From the NCBI RefSeq assembly GCF_021018805.1, contig NC_086254.1, positions 27,341,300 through 27,405,299 of the forward strand: a DNA stretch of 64,000 nucleotides, in the 5' to 3' direction. This stretch comes from Prinia subflava. Taxonomy: Eukaryota; Chordata; Aves; Passeriformes; Cisticolidae. The position numbers were made by a program, and so were the translations under genes. This document shows positions 41,301 through 50,470 of the stretch, piece by piece. Under the pieces are notes generated by a model. That model was given only the letters and a program-made list of their open reading frames with translations. It was not told where the DNA came from and ran no database searches. Each line of letters opens with the position of its first letter. The first letter of the stretch is position 1.

Positions 41301-43904
41301 AAAAATCCCATTAGATTCTATCTTTCAGAAGTTCTAACCTCCCTCCCACAAAGGTTAAAAGACTGGGTTTAATGCAAAAGTAGGCAGATGATACTCTTTT
41401 ACAAATGTTCATGAGGCACACCAAAAATTACAGGATTTGGAATGAATTTTTTGCTTTGTTAAGGGCACTAGCACACGGTGTTCTAAAATAATGACAGAAA
41501 TAGTTGTAGCCATATTGCTTATCCCAGAAATCCAACGCTTCCAGGGAGAATGCCAAATGCCAGGCAGATTTCTCAGTTGTTGCAAAGTCTTAGGAAATTA
41601 TTGGTCATCTTCTTGGGAGGGAAACACTGATCCAGCCGAGGGCTCAGCACCCTTAGGTGACACAACAACCATCCAGGTTTTTAAGGCTGAAAGCAGCCTA
41701 ACGAGTAGGAAGAAAAATAAAGGAATAAATCATGAGTGTCTTATACAGCCCATATCTGCTTAAATGCAAAAGTAGGATTTAAAGTCAAATGAGAGAGATC
41801 TAAACTTTTCTGAAAAATCTGTTCAGTGACTGAAAAAAAACCCCAACAAAACAGTCGAATTTAATGAGAGAAAAATTAAACTCTGGTCAAGATCCAGGTG
41901 GAGGCTGTACATGGCATTATTATAGGCTCCCATATGTTTCCCAGAAGCATTGAACGTGACAAGGGAATTTAGACATGGGGAAATGTAATTATTTGTGATT
42001 GAAACAAAATAGCAGCCAGTTTATGCACATACTGCTCCTGTTGCATTAACATCATTCTACAGAACTGAATTATTTTCAGATGCCGTTGTATTTTCAGAGG
42101 TATTTCAAAGGTTTTTTTCATATTCTGCTTCACATGTTACTTTTTTTAGCCATCAGAACTTAGTGACATAAAAATTGCTGTCTGAGTTGACACAGTTATT
42201 CCCTCTTGATGTCTTTAAATAGGAGCATAATGTGACAGATGAGAGTGCTGAAACTCAGTGTCTCACACAGGCTTAAAATAAAGTTATTCCTGCAAAACTT
42301 TGAAAACTGTTCTACAGGGGGAAAAATTATACTCTGAAATTTATTTGCTTATCTTGCTCCCCTCATTTTTCTATGCCTTAGAAACATGTATGAAAACAGA
42401 GATTTAGTCACTCAGGAACTCATTTCCTCCTGCTGTGCAGCCATCACAAAATCATAACCCTTTCTCTCAGTAGTAGCTGAAAGCTAGGCAGCAACAGAGA
42501 TCAAATAAACACTGAGAGATTAAACAGGGCTGAGATTTAGGGCTGGGTTTAACTGCAAAAACTTGTGTTTGAGATTGGCAAAGTCCTGTTTTTGGGTAAT
42601 TTTGGCTCAAAATGAGGAAATCTGTGTGAAGCCTGAGCTGTGTGCAGGAAAGTCCAGCACAGCCAGGACACAGGTACAGAGGGGACAGCAGGCAGAAGGA
42701 ATATTTCTGAGATTCCTGTAGTCCTGATGCAGGGAAGTTGTTCCAGCAGGATCTCTGGTCACTCTGGAGCTCTCAAAGAAAGCTGTTCCTGGAGAACTTC
42801 AGCAGCCTGTGAGCCAGGCTGGAGTCACAGAATCCTTCCCATTCCTACAGGCCACACTGGACCCTGCTGGAAAAGGGGATTCGTACCCAGGCACCCACAC
42901 CCAGCATTCACACCACCAAACTTCCCAAAGCTTCACACATGAGCTTTTGGGTTTAACTCATTTTAAACGCTGTTTATTTAATGCTAGATTAACCTCTTTG
43001 AGGTATTAATTACATCAAGCCCAAAACAATGATATGAGTCAGCTCTTTGGGTATGATGAACAGGTATGGAAAGTTCAATTTCAGAAAATTGCATCTTTCC
43101 CTTCCTGCTTTTTCTTATTATTTGGATAATTTGCATTAAAATAATGTCTTTGCTTGTGAGTGTTTGCCCCCACTGCTTTATTATTCACTCAGAACACTCA
43201 TTCCTTGCACATGATGTGATTGTTATTTGCTGTTGAAATACCTTTAATGTCACAAAATGGATTAAATCTTCAAGCGAGGAGTGAGCAATCGGAAAACCCT
43301 ATCACCTAAGCAACAGCAGTCCTATTTCATGCTTGTGTGTCTAATTATACCTAACAAGGCAAAAAACCCTTATCTCCGAGGGAATGATACATTCACTATC
43401 TTCCCAAACAAGTTTTGTTTGGGTTTTTTTTTGCATATTAAACGATGGGCAAAGCTGGTCGGTCCTGCATTTTGTAACCAAACCAGGCGCAGTTATTTAT
43501 CAAGCATGAATGCCAGGTTGGTATTTGAAATAAAACGATCCTGTTGTGACAAGGAGGTGTTGCAGGTCTGGGGGGTTGCAGTGCTTGGGACATCCTTGGG
43601 CCAGACGAGGATGGGCCACGAGGGCAGATGCTGAACTGGCCAAGCCTTCACAGACCAAGAGGGCAAGCGCCGGGGTGTCCGAGGCTCCCCGGGCAGCAGG
43701 ACCTGCCCCCAGCCCCACTGTGACCCCCTGGTCCCTCACCCCAGTCCCAGGGACCCCAAAATGCAGAGAGCCCTGCGGAGCCCATCGGGATGTGCTGCCT
43801 CTACGACTGGCCCAGGAGACGCTGAAACGTGACCGCGGTCCCTAAGGCTGCTCCCAGAGCCCCAAAGAGGCATTTCCAGACGCCCCCAGATTCCCAGAAC
43901 TCCA
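35368..43904. other. Gene-free sequence upstream of MRGBP
   Basis: AT-rich unique DNA without repeats that I can name. Segments 41900-42240 and 43020-43280 are CpG-poor, contain clustered homeodomain-like and octamer-like AT words, and may be distal regulatory DNA. No exon is seen. Confidence 0.55.
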
Positions 43905-44520
43905 CGAGGCTGTTCCGGGCGCTGCCCGGCCTCGCCCCGCGCTCGGGACCGGCAGCGGTGCCGAGCCCCCGCCTCTGGCGCTGCGAGGGCGGGGCGGCGC
44001 CGGCCGAGGCTGCCCCGGACCCGCGGGGCCCCGCCGAGGCTCCCCCGCCGCAGGCCCGGCCCCGGCGCGGCCGTGCCCGGCTCCCGGCCGGCAGGAGCCG
44101 CTGCGGGCGCGGCGAGGCGGGGATGAGCGAGGCGGAGGGCGGCTCGGCCGCCGCCGTGGAGAAGCCGCCGCTGCCCGCGGCCGGGCCCGGGGCGGCCGCG
44201 GCGGTCGCTGCCGCTGTAGCGGCCGCGGCGGCGGCGGCGGCGGGGCCGGAGCCCGGCGCGCCGGCGGAGGAGGCGGCGGTGGTGTGGAGCCCGGAGGTGG
44301 AGGTGTGCCTGTTCCACGCCATGCTGGGCCACAAGCCCGTAGGTGAGCGCGGGCCGCGGCCTCCGGGAGCGGCGGGGAGCGGGGCCGGGCGGGGCCTCCC
44401 GGGCGGCTCCAGCGGCCCCCGAGCCCGCCCTGCAGCCGGGCCGGGCCCGCGGGGCTGCGGCGGGGCCTGTCGGGGAGAGCCGGGCCCGCGCGGGCCCTGA
44501 GCCGCCGTGTGAGCGGCTGC
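43905..44520 (+). promoter_or_regulatory. MRGBP: CpG island and promoter region of MRGBP
   Basis: CpG dinucleotides become very dense here, against a CpG-poor flank to the left and a CR1-containing intron to the right. A GC box (GGGCGGGGC) lies at 43987-43995 and no TATA box is evident. The island covers the 5' UTR, all of coding exon 1 and the start of intron 1. The transcription start cannot be fixed from sequence. Confidence 0.85.
44123..44342 (+). CDS. MRGBP: MRGBP coding exon 1
   Basis: Encodes residues 1-73 plus one base of Gly74: the acidic/alanine-rich N terminus and the start of the CT20 core ([12 protein letters not shown]). The donor is AG|GTGAGC at 44343. The stretch at residues 24-40 is nearly all Ala and is encoded mainly by GCG/GCC codons. 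Confidence 0.95.
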
Positions 44521-47500
44521 CCTGCGCTCCCACAGCATCCCCGAGCGGGCCACGCTGCAGGGACCACCGGGCCGCCTGCTGAGGCAGGGTCATTCCAGAG
44601 CACAGGATTGTGTCCAGGCCGTTCTGGAACATCTCCAGGGAGGGAGACTCCATCGTCTGTCTGGGCAGTGTGTTCCAGTGCTCGCACTAAAGAATTTATT
44701 CCTCGTGGATATCCTCCACAGGAAGGTGCAGCTTCCTGTGCATCAGTTACTGCCCACTGCTTTATGTCCTATTGCTCTTCACCACCGAGCCTGGATCCAT
44801 TTTCCTGGCACCCCCCTTCAGATATTCATAAACATTGCTGAGGTCCCCTCTCAGACATCTCTTCTGGAGGCCGAACAGGCCCGGCTCCCTCCACTGTTCG
44901 TTGTCAGAGCAGTGCTCCAGTTCATCTCTGTTGCCCTCAATGGACCCGCAGCAGGAGCTCTGTGTCTCTCTTGTACTCAGGAGCCCAGAATTGGGCACAG
45001 CACTCCCTGCACTCTCCTCGGGATGTTTTTCACACAGCCCCTCTAAAAGTTCTGTCTGTGTGTTAGAATTACCCACAGAGGCACCCCCAGCTCCCTAGGG
45101 AATACCACCTGCAGTGTAGGGTGAAAGATCAGCCTGCCCAGCTGTCTCTCCTGTAATGTATGGGTTCCTTGTAACAACATGGCTTTTTAAATTAATAAGT
45201 AAATAAATAAATTTCTTTATATCTCTAAACATCATAAATAAGATTGTTAACAGCGTTAATTGCACTGGGTTCTTCCCCCAGGTGTGAATCGCCATTTCCA
45301 CATGATTTGCATCCGAGATAAATTCAGCCAGAATATCGGACGGCAGATCTCATCCAAAGTGATCTGGGACCATCTGAGCACCATGTATGATATGCAAGCT
45401 CTTGTGAGTATAAAGGGTCGGTGCTGCCACGTGGTTTCATGAAGTTCCAGGCCAAAATCACTGGGCCTGTCGTACCTTTCATGGTACTTGGTGTCATTCC
45501 AGTGAGTTGATGGGGTTTCCCCTAAATAAAAATAGATTAAGTAGGAGGCAATAAAACCTGCACTGGCTTGTGAGGGTTTTTTGGGGTTTTTTGATACCAT
45601 GTTCTGAGTTTATTAAAGTTGCCTTAATGCTTATCCATAAAATGTTTAGATACATATGTGTCAAATGAGAAAGTTGCCATGTGTTTACGGAAGAATTTGC
45701 TATGTTTGGGTTCTAAAAATTATCTCAAATGATACTGAGTTGTGATCTCAGGTATCCTGACCTCAGTAATCAGTTTGATATCAGAAGCCTCCTGATTCTC
45801 TAACATCTGAAGTGTCTTGTTAAAAATTATTTAGGTCTTAATTGCATGTAAAATAGAACTTGAAATTGCATGTCAAAATTCAAGTTAAAATCTTTACCAG
45901 TCACTCACAGATCCTTCTTTTCTTTCTAAGCATGAATCTGAGATTCTTCCATTCCCTAACACAGAGAAGAATTTTGCTCTTCCTGATGAAATGATTCAAG
46001 AAGTGAGAGAAGGTGAGATGTGATTGCAGTCTCTGATTCTTGGTTGCTTTCATCTTATCTCAGAATCTTTAACAAAACTCCTCCCAAAAAGCAGGTATTG
46101 TCAAATCTAATAGAAATGTGCAGGAGTTTGACAGATATCTCAGGTTGAGCAGTGAGAGCTGGATTTTGAAATTTAGCTGATGTGTGTTATGCAAAGTAGG
46201 AACTAGAAAGTTCAAGCACCTGCCAAAGAATTTCTTTGGATATTTTAAATTTCAGTGGAATGCTTCTCAATTACTAGGTACACTAAAATTTACACTAAAA
46301 ATTCCTAGTACAAATACGACACTGCAATATGTTTTGCCTGTTTACCATTTCACTTTCTCATGTTAATAATTTCTTGACACTGAATTATGTCTGAATGTTG
46401 CATGGAATATTTGCAAATATGCAGAAGCTACTAATCTGGAAAAATCCATGTGGTCCCATCTAACCAATGCTAACAATCCTTTCTGTAGGAAAAGTAATGA
46501 TGGAAGAAGAAGTAAAAGAGGAAATTTTAAAAGAAGAGATGGAAACGCATGCAGGTCCTGAAGAAGGTAATTTTGTAACTCTCTACTGTGTAATACGAGA
46601 TTAAAAACCAACTGTAATTGAGAAATTAATGTTAAAATGTAAATCCAAATGCAGTGTACCTTGGGATTTGTACTCAGACTTAGCCTGTGCTCATGCTAAG
46701 AACTTGACTAATTTAAGAGTGCACAGAGTAAGCAGCTGCTTATTGAAAAGATTTTTTCTTTCCCATTAATTCATCTGTACAAAGTTGTATAGCTTTGGAG
46801 ATTTTTGGCTTTAATATGTACTTGACAAACCCCTGGGAGCCTGAAGGATCTCTGGAAGAAAGCTGAGTCTGATTTTTTGGAACTTAAATGCTCTGTTGGG
46901 AACTTTGTAGTCATGGGGGAAATAAATCAAAAGATATTGTAAAATTGTGTGCTGAAATGGGAAGGTGGGCGGAGTTTATTTTATTTTATTCTCATTATCT
47001 TGCTGCTTTTAAATAAAAGGCTTGTTTTCCTAACACTTTGCTGTAGAGTAAGTCAAATGTGAACAGTAGAGATTCTGCTATTTATCTTAACAGACCAAGC
47101 CAGTTGCTAACTATATAATTTCATCATATTTATATCACTGAATAAGTGGTGTTTAAAGACTGTAATAAAAGATCTAAAATGTATTTTAAAATATATTAAA
47201 TTTTTGGGTGTTCAGTTTTAAAATTATCTATGGTACCAAATGTAATGACTGCTGCCGATTATAAATTCCATAGATTGGTCCTATGTTTCTGTAATTGTTC
47301 ATTTTAATTATTTTAATATTAAGTGCTGTTTAATTCCACTTAATGAGTTTGATTTTTAGCTTGTCAAAATATATGCCTGTCTTTAAAGCAAATAATAAAA
47401 GCAAGATGTGCCTTCCTCAGAGAATTTTCCTTTAGAACTGAAAGTAAGACTTAAATGATGGACGAGTATGCTGAGAGTCAATTGTTTTGAGAAGTTTTAT

Positions 47501-47774
47501 GGAATATAAAGAAGTTTAATATCACTCTTGTTTGCCTATGTGTATGACTCTGATCTGGAATCATTACTTTGGTCCTGTTTCAGTTTTTGCACCCTCTGGA
47601 AGTTTAGGAAAAACAACTGAAAAGCCAAGCAGCAAAGAGAAAGAGAAAACCTCCTCAGATCCTGGATCCAAAGAAGGGTCTGATAAGAGAAAGCGCAACA
47701 GAGTCACCGAGAAGGTTCTAAATGCCAACAGCAACCCCTCGAGTCCCAGCGCTGCCAAACGACGCAGGACGTAG
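44123..47774 (+). CDS. MRGBP: MRG/MORF4L-binding protein, subunit of the TIP60/NuA4 histone acetyltransferase complex
   Basis: Five coding exons join in frame: 44123-44342, 45282-45403, 45931-46012, 46489-46566 and 47584-47774 (693 nt, 230 aa plus stop). All introns are GT..AG. The conserved core starts at residue 53 with [20 protein letters not shown], continues as [20 protein letters not shown] and ends with the basic tail [13 protein letters not shown]; these match vertebrate MRGBP almost residue for residue. The family is the CT20/Eaf7 type; the protein binds the MRG domains of MORF4L1/MORF4L2 inside the nuclear NuA4 complex, which acetylates H4 and H2A. The start is the first ATG in an otherwise open frame and matches the known MxEAE N terminus. 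At 230 aa it is longer than human MRGBP (about 204 aa); the extra length is an alanine-rich stretch at residues 19-40. It sits in a CpG island, consistent with broad expression. Confidence 0.97.
44595..45029 (-). mobile_element. CR1 LINE fragment in MRGBP intron 1, reverse orientation
   Basis: Recognisable blocks in order are GAACATCTCCAGGGAGGGAG, GCTTCCTGTGCATCAGTTAC, CTTCAGATATTCATAAACAT, GAGGTCCCCTCTCAGACATC, GAACAGGCCCGGCTCCCTCC and GGAGCCCAGAATTGGGCACA. At about 435 bp it is the longest CR1 piece in the window, older than the others by divergence, and antisense to MRGBP about 250 bp before exon 2. Confidence 0.9.
45282..45403 (+). CDS. MRGBP: MRGBP coding exon 2
   Basis: The acceptor is TTCTTCCCCCAG|G and the donor CTT|GTGAGT. 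Encodes the most conserved block ([20 protein letters not shown] through [11 protein letters not shown]). Entry phase is 1, exit phase 0. Confidence 0.97.
45931..46012 (+). CDS. MRGBP: MRGBP coding exon 3
   Basis: The acceptor is TTTCTTTCTAAG and the donor AG|GTGAGA. Encodes [20 protein letters not shown] and the EMIQEVRE segment. Entry phase is 0, exit phase 1. Confidence 0.96.
46489..46566 (+). CDS. MRGBP: MRGBP coding exon 4
   Basis: The acceptor is CCTTTCTGTAG and the donor GAAG|GTAATT. Encodes [20 protein letters not shown], a charged Glu/Lys segment, then HAGPEE. This is the more variable acidic linker of the protein. Confidence 0.94.
47584..47774 (+). CDS. MRGBP: MRGBP coding exon 5 (terminal)
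   Basis: The acceptor is GGTCCTGTTTCAG. Encodes the Ser/Lys-rich C-terminal tail with basic clusters ([11 protein letters not shown] and AKRRRT), likely nuclear-localising, and stops at TAG 47772-47774. Confidence 0.96.
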
Positions 47775-48900
47775 AGCTGAGGAGAGAGACAAACTCTGGG
47801 GTGGGAGGAGGGAGCAGCAAAAACAGGGAGCACCGCAGTTGCTCCGTGAATTTTTGGAGGAAGTAAAAGATACCTGAGGCAGTATTTGAGGAATCAGCCT
47901 TGGCTTTGTCCCTGCTGGGTGTTTTCTGGGCAGCCAGCAAGGAGGAGCTGCGTCCCCAGGGTTGGGGAGGGAGGGGTGACAGTGCCAGGGCTGCATTTCA
48001 AACCAGCAACACTCTCAGTGTCAGCACAGCTCGTGGGAAGAGTGCCCCACGGGGCACAGGGGCACCCAAAGCAGAGGTGGTTTCTGGAAATGTGGGGTTG
48101 CTTTTTCTGCCTTTGCTGTCTGTATTACAGACCATCCGTGGGTAATGTTTGGCCATTTCCCTTCCATTTGTATCAAATGTCTCAATTTGTTGGTTCAGTA
48201 AAACTAAAATTCTTATAAATGCAGATAGCCGCTGCATTTGAAGTGTTCTGTTGCTCTCTTTGCTGGAGGAACCTCATTTCACGCTTTTTGATGTAACATT
48301 TTTCAACCATAAGTAAAGCGAAAATTATAATGCCCCTAGCCCAAATAATTAGTAAGTGTCCTAAATAAAATATTTGGTGATGAGACATGGTTTTATAAGG
48401 GATCAACTGAGCTGTGCATGAACGAGGAGGTGTTGCTTCATCCATTTGTAATACAGTAGTGTATGACAGTGGGGTTTGTACTTAATTATTTTTTTAAAGC
48501 AGTTTTAGTAGATGTGAATTAAATCGGTTTTCTGAAATGTTCATTTTGTTCTACAACTGAAGAATCTTGCTGACATTGTAATGCTTATCTTTTATATGCT
48601 AAAACATTGAGGTTTGATGAAGTTACTATTTTTGTGTTGTCAAAAGATGGATCGCAGTCAACAATCACCTGTTAAATGGTGATGAAGCAGGATAAAATGG
48701 TACTGAATTGGTTTCACTATATTAACTATCAGTTAATAAAAGGAATTATTTCTTGATCTCTCAGTATTGCCTTCAAGGTGAGGCAATAGGAGTCTTCTCA
48801 TGTTTTTTGTTTTATTCTAGGTACATAGCCAAGTTCTTGTCTGCCTAATTGCTTCTCTTGTTTTATACAAAGAATAAATTAAGACTTGTTTTTATTTTAC
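47775..48900 (+). other. MRGBP: MRGBP 3' UTR and poly(A) signals
   Basis: AT-rich sequence follows the stop codon. AATAAA hexamers occur at 48364-48369, 48735-48740 and 48873-48878, so alternative polyadenylation is possible. The last one is followed by a T-rich stretch near 48890. I cannot tell which one is used. Confidence 0.6.
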
Positions 48901-49372
48901 TAAATGACAGTTGTTGTGTGACTTGTTTAAAATCTGGCCCAACTTATTTTGAAAGTAATTTAGCGTTAAAGTGCTGGTTACTTTGTCATGATCTACATAG
49001 ATTTTGGCCATAAAGTGCAGATTTTGTAACCCTCAAGTCTCATATCCCTGTGGCGAAATCCTCATCCATGGGATTCTAATCAAAAATTTTGTTTTTTGTG
49101 AAATCAATGAAAATTTTTGTGAAATCAGTGAAATATTTATATATCTTAAAGTAGCAATATGTTGATAATCGTGTGTACTGGTGCAACCACTCAGCACCAA
49201 CCTTGTAGCACGGAAAGTCCACTTGGAGATTTCACGGTCAATCCAACAACACAGACTTTTTAGGAATTGTTTGGATGTGAACTTGAGTATGGGCAAATAT
49301 AAAGACTTTAACTGCCCCCAGCACAGCCATTCGCTGCCCCCCTTGGCTTCCAGAGTGTTGGCTCTTCGGGCA

Positions 49373-49840
49373 CGCTGTTCTTTGATCCCTTTTGCTGTAC
49401 CAGGCTGGGAACGCTGTTCTTTTCCCCCTGTTGCTGTAGGAGCCCGGGCTCGCTGTTCTTTTCCCCCTGTTGCTGTAGGAGCCCGGGCACGCTGTTCTTT
49501 TCCCCCTGTAGCTGTACGAGCCCGGGCTCGCTGTTCTTTTCCCCCTTTTGCTGTACGAGCCCGGGCTCGCTGTTCTTTTCCCCCTGTTGCTGTAGGAGCC
49601 CGGGCACGCTGTTCTTTTCCCCCTGTTGCTGTAGGAGCCCGGGCACGCTGTTCTTTTCCCCCTGTAGCTGTACGAGCCCGGGCTCGCTGTTCTTTTCCCC
49701 CTTTTGCTGTACGAGCCCGGGCTCGCTGTTCTTTTCCCCCTGTTGCTGTAGGAGCCCGGGCTCGCTGTTCTTTTCCCCCTGTTGCTGTAGGAGCCCGGGC
49801 TCGCTGTTCTTTTCCCCCTGTTACCGCACCAGGCCCGTCC
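49373..49840 (+). repeat. 39-bp minisatellite, 12 units, abutting the OGFR promoter
   Basis: Units start every 39 bp at 49373, 49412, 49451 and so on to 49802. The core begins CGCTGTTCTTTTCCCC and ends GAGCCCGGGC plus T or A. The first and last units are diverged; the ten inner ones are nearly identical. Inner units fall into subtypes (GTTGCTGTAGG, GTAGCTGTACG, TTTGCTGTACG). The order of three subtypes at units 3-5 repeats exactly at units 7-9, so a 156-bp four-unit block has been duplicated. The unit is 13 codons, so long open frames cross the array on both strands. Confidence 0.97.
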
Positions 49841-50470
49841 GCTCCGCTCCGCCGGGCGCCGCGGGCGATGCCGGATCCCTCGGGCGCGGCGCGGGCGGGC
49901 GCAGGGCCCGCGCGGGCGGCGGCCAATGGGGCGCGGCGGCGCAGGAAGGGGGCGGGGCGTGGCCGCGCTTCCGTCCCTCGGTCCCCCCCACACGTGCCCG
50001 GGCTTTGTGCGCTCGGGCGGGCGGCCCCGCCGCCACATCCCGGCCCCTTTCGCTTTCCCTTTCCCTTCGCCCTCCCATGGCGGCCTGGTTCACCCTCAGG
50101 GCGGAGGAGGACGAGGCGGAGGACGAGGCGAACCTCTGGAAATACGACTCCACCTGGGAGGAGGAGGACGAGGACGAGGAGGAGGAGGATGGCGCCGGAG
50201 GAGAGCTGGAGGGAGCGGCGGCGGAGGAGCCGGAGGATGCGGGGGAGCCGGCGGGGCAGGGCCGGGCGCGGGGCTGCCGGCACGGCCAGGTGCGTGTGGG
50301 GCGCGGCGGCAGCGCGGAGCCCGCGGGGCGCACGGCGGGAGGGGACCCGGGCCCCGCAGCCGGAGCCCGGCGCTCCCTGGCCGTTCCCCCGGCCAGAGCC
50401 GCTCTCGGCGGTGGAACGGGAGCTCCGTGCCCGGGAGGCACCGCGGGCCTCGGGGATCCTCAGCGCGGGA
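49841..50470 (+). promoter_or_regulatory. OGFR: CpG island and promoter of OGFR
   Basis: Very CpG-dense sequence begins where the 39-bp minisatellite ends and runs through coding exon 1. Visible sites include a CCAAT box at 49923-49927, a GC box around 49949-49958 and an E-box CACGTG at 49991-49996, all within 160 bp upstream of the ATG. No TATA box is evident. This is a typical housekeeping-type promoter layout. Confidence 0.8.
50077..50289 (+). CDS. OGFR: OGFR coding exon 1
   Basis: Encodes 71 residues starting MAAWFTLRAEEDEAEDE and ending in RGCRHGQ, with a run of Glu/Asp after DSTWEE. The donor is CCAG|GTGCGT. Exit phase is 0. The MAAWFTLRAEEDEAEDEANL leader before DSTWEE is longer than in human OGFR. 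Confidence 0.88.

Noticed and set aside
1..43904. Search for the miR-1/miR-133a hairpins known elsewhere on this chromosome arm in human
   Set aside because: Neither mature sequence is seen on either strand.
43736..44687. Minus-strand frames of 250-305 codons over the MRGBP CpG island
   Set aside because: Open only because high GC removes stop codons; composition is Pro/Ala/Arg/Gly and they shadow MRGBP exon 1.
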